NCBI GenBank assembly: GCA_014904845.1
Contig: MU119246.1
Location: forward strand, 124,001-188,000
DNA from: Acephala macrosclerotiorum
Lineage: Eukaryota; Ascomycota; Leotiomycetes; Helotiales; Mollisiaceae
Direction of reading: 5' to 3'
Length of the DNA: 64,000 bases
In this document: positions 12,657 to 24,726 of the stretch, one piece after another
Position numbering within the stretch: the stretch's first letter is position 1
Layout: each line of letters opens with the position of its first letter
The notes under the pieces: generated by a model
What the model saw: only the letters and a program-made list of their open reading frames with translations
Databases searched by the model: none
Told to the model about the DNA's origin: nothing
Translations under genes and position numbers: made by a program

Positions 12657-15600
12657 ATGAAGGAGGAAGCGGAGATCATGGATGAGCTCCAGGGGCTCGA
12701 TGGGTACGCTCCTCCTTCCCGCTATTACTGTATAAGCATAGCTGACTCTCTATCTCACAGTGAGCTCAAGAGCTTCCCACCCGCTGCCCATTGGTTCTGT
12801 CCACGGCGCCGCGATGATGACGATATCAACTACGACGACCCTGACGAAGCCGAGGAGGAAATGAGTCCGGAGACCAGACGAGGATTGATAGAGGAGGCAA
12901 AGCGCAGACATGAGGTGGCCTACAAGTACTCTTTAATCCTAGGTCTAGCGCCAGATATATCGGGCCGGCTCCTCGTCGACTACACTCAGCGCCTAAATGA
13001 GCTGTTGACATCCTGCGACAAGTGTGTGCACAACTGGCATCTGGGGAGGAAGGCATACCTGAAGGACCTTTCTGAACAGTTTGACGAGGAGACTGTGGCT
13101 GCGCTTTCGGGTCGATTGGATAGTTTGGACTTCCAGAGACTCGATTCTGGTCTCGCCCGTGCTGAGAAGCTCCTCGCAGCTGTAGATCCACAACAACGCA
13201 ACCAAGGTCTTTTGGCTAAGAAGGATACCACGGCTCTGTTGGCTCTATATGAGGCACTTTGCTGTGTCAATTACCATAGAGACGATGATAGACTTGCTAA
13301 GCATTTTGACTATGTCTTTGAGCAGGCACAGAATAGGAAAGTCCTCCGCATTTCGGACATTTTGCCAGCCATGGCCCAGTTTCTTTTCAGCAGAAATCCT
13401 ATTCGACATCGATTTGCTGCAAACGCATGGGCGAAGATGGTATCGGATCTGACACCTAAGACCTTCGAATGGGTTGTTCATGATGTTCTCACACAAGCTA
13501 TCATGTTGGTTGCTAATATCAATCCCAATACGGACCCGCAAGATGTCGAGCGATTTTGGCAAGGCTTCTTATCTATACTTGAGAGAATGGATGAAGGTTT
13601 GATTAGACATTGCCTCCGTGGCATGGAGGTCCAGCCCGATATCTACAAACTCGCACTCCAGCATCTGGCTGCTAATTCCGAGAAGATTGTTGGTCTGGTT
13701 ATCGACAGTTCACGGAAGCTTCTTGTCAAAGCTCCTAAAGACTTCTGGGCAGCCATGGGAACAATCTCGCCTGCCACGGTAGCAGAGCAAATATTTCAGA
13801 GTCCTGGATTTGAGAAGATGGTTCAGAATCCTGAGACATGGAGCGTTTTCGAAACATCGCCAGCCATTTCTTGGATATCTGTCTTGCTGAAGTCTTTGGA
13901 TCCCGTTCACCAGTACGATGCTTGTCGGAAGTTGCTCGAGACGATGTTCTCTCGATTTCAGAATACGTCAAAGTTCAGCGAACAAACCAGACTCGCCTGC
14001 TGCCGAGCTGGTTTGGACGCTTTACATGTCACGCTGCAGACTTTTATCACGCCAGACTATAAGGTCAATGGTTCCACTTCTTTAATCGTCATTAGCAACA
14101 TTATGGGACTGGTGAACCAATTCAGAGGCACGATTATGGGTTGTGCTGATCTGGATCTAAGAGGAGATGATACAACACCACCTGAATTAAAGCAATTGGG
14201 GATGCAAGTGATTAAAGATGCTCTGACACTTGATTGCAAGGCTATTAACGCCGAATTTTATGCTTTGGAGAATGATTCAAAGATCCAACGTGGTACCAGG
14301 AACGACTCTCAGGATATCTGGCAGGCCGTGCTGGACATATTCAGACCTGGCAATCTTGACCTTGTGAAGAGTATTCTTCCATCCCTTACAAACCTCACCG
14401 GCCTTGATGTCCTACTGCCCGAGGATAAACGACTACCAGACAAGATGCCGAAAGATCATATTTCTTTCAACAAGGATCTTCGTCAGCTATTCGACAACGT
14501 CGCCAAAGTTCTCGACCGTCTGAGTGATTTCTCTACCAGGGACCTGAATGAACTAATGACAGACACGGCAACAGCTCGCATTCTCATTGCAGGTTTAATC
14601 TCGGCCGATCAAGGTATCAGCCAGGCCAGTGTGGAGATCATCAAAGTCATGACTTCTCAAGAGAGCAAAAACGATGCATTCGAAACTTTGATGTCAACTC
14701 ACCTTGCACAGACACTGAGCTCGATGACAGCTGCCATCAAGAAAGTGTCCAATGCAAGAACTTTTGGGCCAGTACCATACATGGTTAAGAACGGTCGTGA
14801 CATCCTTAAAGGTCTCTGTGGAAATACAGGTGTACTGCGCAGTCGCTCAACTTTCGATAAGCTTGAGAAAAACGCGATATATGGCTGGTGGATAGTTGTA
14901 TGGCAAGCTCTCGACGTCGTGTTCTCCTCAACAGAAGCATGGGCTCCTCGAGTCGATAAGTCTACCGTATGGATGCAAGACTTCCTTCGCGAAAGTATGG
15001 AGTTTGCTGAAGCTCTATTCGACGAACATAGCGTCATTGCTTCTGCGTTGAGAGAAAGCAACTCTGCAGACGATGATTCTGACTCGGACAAGTCAACTTC
15101 TGAGAAGGCTGGCAACAAGAAGGTCTTGGAGGTGGTCTGTCAAAAGATCAACGGATTAGTGGGAATGATTCGATTGAGAGACACGTACCTCATTAGTGTT
15201 ATCACCAGCCTGCTCAGCAAACTCCTTCGTTCTCTTTCAGAATACGAGCTAGAAGTCACCGACTTTGCTACGAACTACATCAGAGATGCGTGCAAGCGAG
15301 AGAGCGACAGGGGCTTCAGAAAGACCAATTTAACAGCTCAACAGAAGGCCGAGCTGCAGAGAGCTTTGGACGAAAATGTCGGCATTGACTTCGTCGAGCT
15401 TACTACCAAGCCCACGGTCATCAAGAAGCAGAGCACCATCGATTCGTGGTCGAAGTCTGCAGGTGGGCAGCAACACGAGCCCAGGCTAGCACTTCCGGCC
15501 AAGAAACCCCTTCCGTTCCCGAGAGCTCAAGAGAAGCACATGGAAATTATAAAGGCTCGGGAAGCCATGACTGCTCAACAACAGGACCAGTTCAAGGAAA

Positions 15601-18600
15601 AACGTAAGAGAGAGCTGGAAGAGTCTAAGAGAATCAAGGATGCAGCCATTGCCAAGGCCAAGGCTCTTCGAGGTCCCACATCAATGGTCCAGGGAGAAGG
15701 GTCTGGTCTGAGAGGCATCAGTGGAGCTGCTGGTAAAGATCACGCACCCGCTCGTAACGAGATCATGGTTGGTTCTTCTGACGAAGACTCCTCCGATGAA
15801 GACGAGGACGAAACCAACGCGCTGGTCAAGCGACGAAAGGAGACGTCGAAGAAGGTCTCTGAATACGAAGAAAGCAAGAGACGTGCTTTCAAGCTGGCAC
15901 AGGAAGGACCAGTCAAGAAGACGAAGATTCAGCGTTCAGCCAAGGATGCTCGTGCTCGTGTTGACCCTGACATGACTAAACTCTATCAGGAGATTCTGAA
16001 CTGGGATATCTTCCATCCTGGTGATGCTCCACCAGGCAACAATGAATGCCGGAAGATCGATAATTCATACGTTGATCTGGATCTCTACAAGAGAACCTTC
16101 GGTCCCCTGCTTGTATCCGAAGTCTGGCGATCCCTTGTCACGGCTAAGGACGAAAACAACTACAAGGCTGTTGAGGTGAAAGTTTTGAATCGTGTTAGCG
16201 TCGACAAATTCCTGGAGGTCAGTACGACAATGCCTATTGCTTACAACAAGGATCTCAAGATGTCCGAACGGGATATCGTGCTCTTCTCGAAGGACTCGGA
16301 TCCCCTGAATAGTCCTCAGGTACCACACTGTCTTGCTCGCGTGGACCGTACCACTCGTAAGAAGGATACAATCGAGATCACATACCGCATCAGCAGAGAT
16401 GTCGACCCAGGTTTCATGACATCCTTTGTCCCCAATGGCAAGGTATATGCCTTGAAGATTTGCGACATGACTACGACCCAAAGAGAGTTTGCTGCTTTGA
16501 GCAGTTTGGAGTACTATGATCTCTGCCCTGAAGTCTTGGAAGCTAAGCCGTCACCTTTGCTGAAGTATCCGGAAGAAAAGATCACCAACATGTCTGCCAG
16601 ATACAGCCTTAATAGGGGTCAGGCCAAGGCTATTCTGTCTGCCAATGACAATGATGGCTTCACTTTGATTCAAGGGTAAGTAAATTTGATCTTCTATTTA
16701 TGACACTGCTAACTGTGAAATAGTCCTCCAGGATCAGGAAAAACGAAAACTATTGTTGCTATGGTTGGAGCACTTCTGACTCCAACATTACAGCAACAAC
16801 AGGCAGACCAAGCTCGAGTGAGACCTCCATCTAATGGCAAAGCTCTGCCACCACCGCCACCTAAGAAGAAGCTCCTTATTTGCGCGCCCAGTAACGCTGC
16901 CGTGGATGAGTTGGTCGTTCGGTTGATGGAAGGTGTCCAGCCCCTGAGCGGACCACGCCAAAAGATCAATGTTCTCCGTATCGGCAGAAGTGATGCCATC
17001 AACGTTGCTGTGAAGAGTGTTATGCTTGATGAACTAGTCCGAGTGAAGCTTGAAGGCGATGATAGCGATAAGAACAAGCTCCTTCAGAATCGGGACAATT
17101 TGCACAAGGAGGCTGGTCAAGTTAAGGAACGTCTGAATGTCATTCGGCCGCAGATGGAGGAGGCGCAAAGCAAGGGCGAAGACACGACACTGCAGAGTCT
17201 TCGACGTGAATTCGATCAATTGAAGCGTCGGCAAGCTCAGCTCGGTGCCAAGATCGACGAAGACAAGGACAGCGGAATGACTGTATCTCGACAGAACGAG
17301 ATCAGTCGACGACGATTCCAGCAAGAGATTATCAACGGTGCTCATGTTATATGCTCGACCCTCAGCGGTAGTGGTCACGATATGTTCAAGAATCTTGATG
17401 TCGAGTTCGAGACTGTCATCATCGATGAGGCTGCCCAGTGTATCGAACTTAGTGCTTTGATCCCGCTGAAGTACGGATGCTCAAAGTGTATCCTGGTCGG
17501 AGATCCTGAGCAACTGCCACCAACAGTTCTCTCGAGATCTGCCCAAAGCTTTGGCTACGAGCAGAGCTTGTTCGTCCGCATGCAGAAGAACCACCCTAAG
17601 GACATCCATCTGCTCGATACGCAATACCGTATGCATCCCGAAATCAGCCGATTCCCGAGTGCACAATTCTACAACAGCCGCTTGGTCGATGGTGAAGGCA
17701 TGGCTAAGTTGAGAGTGCAACCTTGGCACGCAAGCACTATTCTTGGGCCCTATCGCTTCTTTGATGTCAAGGGCGTTCAGACCAAGCAGGCTCAAGGCCA
17801 CTCCTTCATCAACGTTCCTGAACTCAATGCTGCGCTCTCGCTATATCAACGCCTGAAGACGGACTACAGCCAGGTTGATTTCAAGGGCAAGATTGGTATC
17901 ATTACCTCTTACAAGGCCCAACTGAACGAACTCAAGGCAAGATTTGCCCAACGATATACTGATGCCATCTTCGAAGAGATCGAGTTCAATACCACGGATG
18001 CTTTTCAAGGACGTGAGCGTGAAATCATCATCTTCTCTTGCGTTCGGGCAAAGGAAACTGGTGGTATTGGTTTCTTGGGCGACATCAGACGTATGAATGT
18101 CGGTCTCACTCGAGCCAAGTCTTCGCTTTGGGTTCTTGGAGATTCACGTGCTCTTCAACAGGGTAAATTCTGGAATGCACTTATTCAGGACGCCCAAGCT
18201 CGTGGTAGGTACACAAGTGAGAATGTGATGGAGCTCTTTTCAAAGCCTACAGAGCGCCGTAACCAACCTGCGGAGCCTGAAGCACCTCTGCTGCCTCAAA
18301 ACGGTCTCCCAACTAGAACAATGTCAACGAGCTCGGCTGCCGGAGCAAATGCCATGACTGAGAACCGTCGTCCTTCGATGAAAAGCGAAGATGACGATGT
18401 CGTAATGACTGATGCCCCTGGACCCTCGGAGCCTCGAAAGCCTTCAGTCAGCAGTGCCGCTGCACCAAAGAGAAATCTACTTGGTATTACGAACGTCAAG
18501 AAGAAATCAGCTATCAAGCAGGAATCTCGACCTTCTTCGGCCAATAGCTCAGGTAATGAGATGAATGCCCACGGAAAGCGCCCACGCGAAAGTTCGGATG

Positions 18601-18851
18601 ATAGTCTTCTGCCTGGACCCGAAAGAGTGAATATTCCCAATGTCCGAAACATGTCTGGACATTCATGCTAACGAAGGTGACAGGTTCAACCAAAGGAACA
18701 AAAGATTGATCTTGACGCCGCACTCCGTGCTCAACAGGCCGCCACCAGACCACCAGCTGCTCGTCCGCCACGGCCACCAGGAGTACCTCCTCCTCGAAAG
18801 AGACCTGCAGCCGACCCTTTCATCCAACGCAAGCCTCCTCCAAAGAGATAA
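12657..18851 (+). CDS. SEN1: Sen1-type superfamily 1 RNA/DNA helicase
   Basis: Nuclear helicase that terminates non-coding transcription and resolves R-loops. Exons are 12657..12703, 12761..16675, 16724..18626 and 18684..18851; 2010 residues, typical for filamentous fungi. The long N-terminal helical-repeat region (to ~1000) matches the Sen1 N-domain. The helicase core shows GPPGSGKT (~1320), IIDEAAQCIE, GDPEQLPPTV, QYRMHPEIS, FQGREREIIIFSCVRA and NVGLTRAKSSLWVLG in order. The C-tail is disordered with basic, nuclear-signal-like clusters and ends in a Pro/Arg-rich exon. The first intron (57 nt) has no stop and a length divisible by three, so retaining it would add 19 residues. I prefer splicing because the joined frame gives DGELKSFPPAAHWFCPRR, which fits the family. 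The last exon was placed from a GTGAAT donor and a TGCTAAC branch site. Confidence 0.95.
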
Positions 18852-20503
18852 AAGAAACACTTTGTATTTAAGATATTGACCAAGCATGGGACATTGAAAA
18901 AAAGAATCGCATTGCGGGCGCAGCATCGTCTATGGTATTTTGAGCATTCAGCATCGAGCATTTCAGCGATGGCATTGATGGGATATGGTTTTCTAGCATT
19001 AGATTTCAGATCAGATCCTGCGTTAGAGCAGCGAGTCTTGATGTGAAGTGACAGAACACCAGCAATCATGCATGATTTGGTGATTATGTGATAATGACAA
19101 AGAAATAAGATGCTTACAGGCGAGCAAGCATCTTCCTCTCTCGAAACCCCTGGATGGCAGCTCTTTCCGGTTTGGTGGGATGGTGATCAGATTACTTTCG
19201 GTATGGAAACCGGACCCAACACCAAAGTAGAGTTGAGGCACGGGCTTCCTCGCTAATCTGTGCACCACCAATCTTGACCCTAGAAACCATCGTCTGCAGG
19301 GACATCAATGTCCCAGCCTCCAACATTTTTTTCTGGGACTTCCAAAATCCTCTTTTCCTGATGCAAGGCTTCAATAGAATGCCTCTTGCGATGTACTTTC
19401 ATGCGGTACGACTATTCTTTTCACGCATGCTGATGCTGCTATCAGTATTTCTGCCGATCCATCCCCAATTCATGACCTCAAGATGTTTGCTTCTTCATCT
19501 CCCCGTTCCAAGCCTGGGGATGATCGCCCATTAGCGTGCAGATTACGCCAGCACAAAGAAAGAAATGCCCGACGACCGACGTACGTAGCCTTTTCCCCCC
19601 ATCATCCACAAACCTAATTATCCGACGGCTGAGGCGAGCGCCTTTCCATGTCGTGATCGGGGATCGTGGATATGTGATTGCACGTCAGGAGCATGCAGTC
19701 TTTCTTTTGGTGCCCGAGGAAGAGTTGATTTCTGTACTGGGTAGAGAGTGTTGATCAGATGCAGCTGTCGGTAGAATACGACATGTCGAGCGAGACGGCC
19801 TAGTTCTGCCCAGTTCGCGCCGCTAGTAAGCAGCCGGGAAAAGCCAAAGCTCCACGGCTGGGAAGCAGATCAACAGGATCGACTCCATGAGTGGCTTCAC
19901 AGCTGAGGAGCTGGCACTCCTTCGTAGGCGGCTGGTCCCTTCCCAACCCGCGGTTCTTTTCTTTGGAAGCCCAGTCGTTCCTTTCCTCTCTCTCTTTCCA
20001 CGTCTCTGGTTTGTGTTATTCTCCCGGAAGCTCAGACCTTAATTTAATATTCCGAAGATATATACATTCAGCACGGGGAAAGGTGATTTTGGTCGCACAC
20101 CTCCCTGTATCCTTTTTGTGGTTTTTTTGTGGCAGACTACAATTTTGTACAATACCGGCGTTGACGCCGTCCATCTGGAATCACATCCCGTATCCCTCGG
20201 ACCAACATCCAACATCATTTCCTTGCTCTCTCTTCAAGGCACTCACGTCGCACGTATGTTATCTGTGGTGCTCGATTCTGGCAACGTTTCCCCCAGATCC
20301 CAATGAAGCAGTTATCGTGACCAGCGGAAGAGGTCGCCACGTTCGAGCGCAATCGCCTGGCCAGCGTGGACGACGCAGTAATCAACATCAAAGAGCAGGA
20401 TCATGAAACCCTGGTAAGTGAAGAGAGGGAATCAGTTGACTCTTTACGGTTACCCAGACGGAAAGCTGCAGCTTGCTAATGCGATTCTTGCGACAGACCA
20501 AAG
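18852..20503. other. Intergenic region and leader of the coiled-coil gene
   Basis: About 1.65 kb. It ends in a probable 5' leader with a pyrimidine-rich stretch near 19970-20010 and a leader intron at 20414-20496. No protein gene is supportable; a 171-codon frame (19891..20406) begins with GTG and has no domain. Confidence 0.5.
20414..20496 (+). other. Probable 5'-leader intron
   Basis: It has a strong GTAAGT donor, a TTGCTAATG branch site and a GCGACAG acceptor, 83 nt, ending 7 nt before the predicted start codon. In the spliced leader a three-codon uORF (Met-Lys-Pro-stop) is formed across the junction, beginning at 20403. Confidence 0.6.
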
Positions 20504-23155
20504 ATGCAGTCTTCCGTCCGATCAGAACCTCCACACTTAGGCGACATACTGAGGGCGTTCTCTAATGACTCGGTTCATATCAATAAAGAGGTGTCAATCA
20601 CCTCGAGTCGGGTCCCGACTCCGATTCAGAAAGCGAGTATTTCTTCCATGCCCCCTATACATATCAGACCGCAGACGGCGAGGGTGTCTTCCATGCCCTA
20701 TGGTGGCTCAGCAGCTCCAGTCTCTCGCTGGAACTCAATGTCGAAGTCGGAGAAATCGTCACTCTTTCAATTCCAAATGAGGCCCGGCACAGGACGTCGC
20801 CCGAGTTCAGTGGATCCCGACCTACTCGAAAGCAACAGGGAGAGCATGAAAGCGCTTTCAGATTTCCTTATGACAAGAGAGCCACCACCGAATAATTGGA
20901 TGTCGATCCAATCATCCGATGACGACAAAAGTCTTCATTCGTTGAAGAGGTCCGCATACAATCTATTTGGCAAAGGCAAGAAAAAGAAATCGAAAACGCC
21001 ACGGCTTATGCGGCTTCCTGATAGCGCTGTTGCCGCGAGGACGAGAGAAGGCGCGAGGCATATAGCTATCTCGATTCCGATTGAACATGATCATATGGAA
21101 CCGACGAGGCCTCGCACACCAATGGCAGCGATAAGACAGCAGAGGAGATCTGGGGACAGGGAACGTACGGATAGGACTGTCGTTCATGTTATGAAGCCTG
21201 TTACTGAATCGAGGGAATCGGTATCTTCATATCTCACATCACCACCCAGAAGCAGGAATGGGCCAGTAGTAGTTGAGCCTGTACAAAAATCTCCCATCAA
21301 CCCTCTCGCTTTCCATCCTCCAGGAGATTTCCGACCACAATCGCCAACACTAGGACAAAATGCAGGCACATACCTAAACTACAAACCAGAACCGCGAATC
21401 GAGCCCCGCAACGCCAACCCCAAAACACCGCATAAGAGTTATGTCGCCGTCTCTCCTACTGCCGTGCAAAGGCAAGACAGCAAGCCCAGTGATCAACGGC
21501 ATTCAGGTGGAACACTGTACAGCGCCATCTCCACAGCCGCCACTCCGCATGCTGGGCACTCCCGCCAAGAATCGAGCGTCTCAACTGCCCCCAGCGCCAT
21601 CGCAACGGGCGCAACGGGCGCAACCATCATGCCTAGTCTGAAACTCAATTTACCACTTAGAAATTCGAGTATCTCCAAACTTCCGAAATCCATACAAGAA
21701 GAGCTCGCGCAATCCTCCAAACTCGCCAACGAGAAAGCTGCTCTCGAACCACCGAATTCTCCTACGAAACAGGGGAGCACAGATTCATACTCTCCTTCTC
21801 CTCCGTTGGCGATAGTTGAGACTGCACAACCGGCGAAGAAATACAGCGGATTGGGAGTCGATGGGATACAAGTAGTTCGAAGCCCTACGCCGAGATCTCA
21901 GATCAGTCCGCCCCCTAATAAATCACTTCCTGATCTTCCGAGGACGATGAGTAGACCGAATACTGCTCCTCCTTCCCAATCGGGGATGAGGTTTACCGCT
22001 GTGTCTCAACTCAAGGACTCGACTGCGAGGAGAACAGCTTCAACTCGAGATGGGAATCTAGTTGGAGGGAAAGTCGACCCGGCGTTTGAGAAGAGACAGA
22101 GTAGACAAGAAAGGGTCAAAGAAAGGAAACAACGAGATATTGAAGCTCTCCGCTCAAATTCCAAATTAACCCCTCGAGCTCCGTTGTCTGAAAGCAATAA
22201 TCGCGAGACAGCGTCAAGCTCGACTGGTATCGGTCCCGGACCCGTGAGATCCTCACGCATCACAACCCCGCCACGGAATCCGAAACGCAACGGTCCTTCG
22301 AGCGCGGAAAAGCGCAGGATGGCGAATTCGGTGAGCCCAATAATGCTAGTAGCCAACCTCCTACCTTATACTGGGCACGTCTCCATCGAAGACCTCCACC
22401 TCTCTTCACTTCACTCTCGTCGGGGACCCAAGAATACAGATTCTCAGTCCACGATCCGCGCCCTGCGAAACTCAACACGAGAAAGGACGCCACCGCTTTC
22501 ACCCACAACCCTAGACTCATTCCCCCGTGTCCCCACTTCAACCTCCACATCTCCCCAGAATCAACAATATGCATTCCCTCTTTCCAACCACTCCAGATCA
22601 CCATCCCTCTCCTCAACAGGCTCATCAACACCCCGCCGCTCTAACCGAAGCAGAACACAGAGTTTGAGGAGTAGTGTTTTAGAGACAAGAAGACAGGAAC
22701 GAAGAGCGAAGAGGAATTTAAGTCTCAGAGAGCAAGAGCTTGATGCTAGGATGCGGAAGATTGAGAGGGATAATGCGGTTTTGTTGCAGACGTTGGGGGG
22801 GATCGCTAGGAGTTTTGGGCAGCTTCATCGCGTCACGGGTCAGAGAGGGAGAAATTTGAGGAGGGAGTTTGAGGGCTTCAGGGAAGAGGAGAGGGGGAGA
22901 GAGGAAAGAAGGTTGGGTTTTGGTGAGGGGATGGGGGAGATGGGCTATAGGGAAGTGGGGAGAGAAGGGAGAGGTGAGTCCAAAGGGGAAGTTAGGGGTG
23001 TTGATGAAGGCGCGAGAAGAGGGGAGTTGAGAAGTATAGAACCTGTTATGAGGGAGTTGCAGGGGTTGGCTCCTAGGGTTAGTACTGAGAGCAGGGTGTT
23101 GGAGGGGGAGGGGTTCGAAGATGAGGAGGATGGGAGGAGTGTTTTGAGGGGATAG
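20504..23155 (+). CDS. Large disordered protein with C-terminal coiled coil, unknown function
   Basis: A single open frame of 883 residues that I do not recognise. Most of it is low-complexity, rich in Ser, Pro, Arg and Thr, with many basic S/T-P sites. Around residues 725-780 there is a strongly predicted coiled coil (RRQERRAKRNLSLREQELDA and onward heptads), followed by a Gly/Arg/Glu-rich tail. The codon use is ordinary for the window. A GTGAGC at about 22330 could be a donor, but the frame reads through well, so I leave the gene intronless. The start is the first ATG after the leader intron. Such proteins in fungi are often cytoskeletal, septal or signalling scaffolds; that is a guess. Confidence 0.75.
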   Translation: MQSSVRSEPPHLGDILRAFSNDSVHINKEVSITSSRVPTPIQKASISSMPPIHIRPQTARVSSMPYGGSAAPVSRWNSMSKSEKSSLFQFQMRPGTGRRPSSVDPDLLESNRESMKALSDFLMTREPPPNNWMSIQSSDDDKSLHSLKRSAYNLFGKGKKKKSKTPRLMRLPDSAVAARTREGARHIAISIPIEHDHMEPTRPRTPMAAIRQQRRSGDRERTDRTVVHVMKPVTESRESVSSYLTSPPRSRNGPVVVEPVQKSPINPLAFHPPGDFRPQSPTLGQNAGTYLNYKPEPRIEPRNANPKTPHKSYVAVSPTAVQRQDSKPSDQRHSGGTLYSAISTAATPHAGHSRQESSVSTAPSAIATGATGATIMPSLKLNLPLRNSSISKLPKSIQEELAQSSKLANEKAALEPPNSPTKQGSTDSYSPSPPLAIVETAQPAKKYSGLGVDGIQVVRSPTPRSQISPPPNKSLPDLPRTMSRPNTAPPSQSGMRFTAVSQLKDSTARRTASTRDGNLVGGKVDPAFEKRQSRQERVKERKQRDIEALRSNSKLTPRAPLSESNNRETASSSTGIGPGPVRSSRITTPPRNPKRNGPSSAEKRRMANSVSPIMLVANLLPYTGHVSIEDLHLSSLHSRRGPKNTDSQSTIRALRNSTRERTPPLSPTTLDSFPRVPTSTSTSPQNQQYAFPLSNHSRSPSLSSTGSSTPRRSNRSRTQSLRSSVLETRRQERRAKRNLSLREQELDARMRKIERDNAVLLQTLGGIARSFGQLHRVTGQRGRNLRREFEGFREEERGREERRLGFGEGMGEMGYREVGREGRGESKGEVRGVDEGARRGELRSIEPVMRELQGLAPRVSTESRVLEGEGFEDEEDGRSVLRG

Positions 23156-24475
23156 GGATAGGGCTTAGGTGGAAAGGATACCAATACTATTTCTTTTGTG
23201 TGTATGTAGAGGTTTAGAGTGCTCTGATGCGAATGACTACTTACTCTGAAAGCACTTCAAAGCTTGTAATCACTTGGGCGGATGTTTTGAATGTGCTGGT
23301 CGGTGGTTTTTGGGATTCTCAGATACTTAAATTTTGTGTCAAGCTACAAGGTGAATTTTCTCAACCTGCGCGTCAGCACCACCATCAACTTCATTCGCAC
23401 ATCTACAGATTCGGCGACATTCAAACATTGATCATGAACTTGAAGGTGAGAATGAGAAAGAAGTTTTGTTCCTCATCGCAGCTTCCTCTGCTCCACCCCG
23501 CTCCGCCCGCTAGGAATTAATTTTCACTCGAACATTTGACTTGTAAGTGAAGGGTAATAAACTCATCCGTTTCACACCTACAAATCCAGCCACATTTCCA
23601 ATATTGAAAATGGACATAAAAGTATGTTTGACAAGATCATTTTGTTGCGTATCGCAGGCTTGCGAGGGGCGCGGGTGGAGGTATTTCCGGCCGGTGCCCA
23701 TCATGCATAGGAGCTGGGCTTGTTCATGCGTGACAAAATCCAATTTGTGGAGGAGGCTACGAACATGGGGTTCTGACTTGAAGCTTTGTGTGTTTCATGG
23801 AAGGAGAATATCCCAAGACTTTGGCGGAATGATGTTGGGTTTTGGAATCGGTTAGATATCTTGCTTTCGAAGAGACAATGATATTGGATTGTTGACATTA
23901 TGGTTAGATATGTTATCTAAGAATGTTGGGATTGAACGAGGTCAATTGCAATCCCAAAAAACTTCTCTTATAAATGAGGTGGATGAATCTTGAAGGACTG
24001 CAGGTACTGGGTAAGAAGAGCAGCACGGGCAAGGGATGGTATTGGATCAAGCCAAAATTTACAAGGACGCGTTGACAAGAATAGACGTTGAAAGGTTCAA
24101 GGAAACAGAGGAACAATATCAAGCAGACTTAGTTCACAGAAGCGAACGAAAAGAGCAGCAGTGATTGTATTTGAAGAGAACATGAATTGGGCATCTTCAC
24201 CCTCTCATTTATCTGAGACGCGTGCATGCAGGTACAGTTACAATGGCCAAGCGCGTAGCTTTAATGCCGGGTATTGCAAAGAAAGAAGAAACTCCACTCC
24301 ACTTGCTCCTCACTCATTATCTCTCCCCAATCCATCCATCCATCCAGTCTCCCCATCCTCCACCCTTCATCCATCACCCCTCCAGCCATTATCCCAGACT
24401 TATATTCTCCTCAGATCGAAGTGGCGACGCGTCGAGATGTCGGCAATGGTGAAAGATGAGAGTGCAAGAGCGCGC
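23156..24475. other. Intergenic region between convergent genes
   Basis: About 1.3 kb with no open frame worth calling. An ATCC tandem repeat lies near 24328-24346. Confidence 0.5.
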
Positions 24476-24726
24476 CTAGACCCTACTCGTCATTCTCCTA
24501 CGACGACTACCAGCATGACCACAGGTCAAGCAGGATATGATGATGTCGAAGAGAGAGGCGATAGCACCAATGATGGCTTGGAGAACGCTGGCAATGCCAT
24601 TGACGATTGCCATGAGGCAGCGGCCGATGGTTTGGCAGATGTTTTCGATCTGTGATATCAGATTAGATTTGCTCAAGTCGGTCGAGGAAGGAGAGGGGAA
24701 CGTACACAAGAGATGACGGCTCCCAT
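24476..24726 (-). CDS. Small conserved fungal protein, probably lipid-anchored
   Basis: Exons are 24726..24706 and 24649..24476 with a 56-nt intron; 64 residues. The N-terminus MGAVISC carries Gly2 (N-myristoylation) and Cys7 (palmitoylation), the dual-lipid pattern of peripheral plasma-membrane proteins. The middle is an almost unbroken hydrophobic helix (LMAIVNGIASVLQAIIGAIA), then FDIIISCLTCG and a basic tail with SRRRR. I have seen similar short proteins across filamentous ascomycetes, always annotated as hypothetical. The intron falls exactly after the lipidation motif, so exon 1 alone encodes the anchor. It is too short for most gene callers. The role is unknown; membrane attachment is inferred from the motif. 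Confidence 0.8.

Noticed and set aside
19891..20406. 171-codon plus-strand frame before the coiled-coil gene
   Set aside because: GTG start, no domain, and it overlaps the probable leader.
20325..20575. An alternative frame through the leader intron that reads like protein (EVATFERNRLASVDDAVINI onward)
   Set aside because: It has no ATG after an upstream TGA and stops shortly after the predicted start of the main frame.
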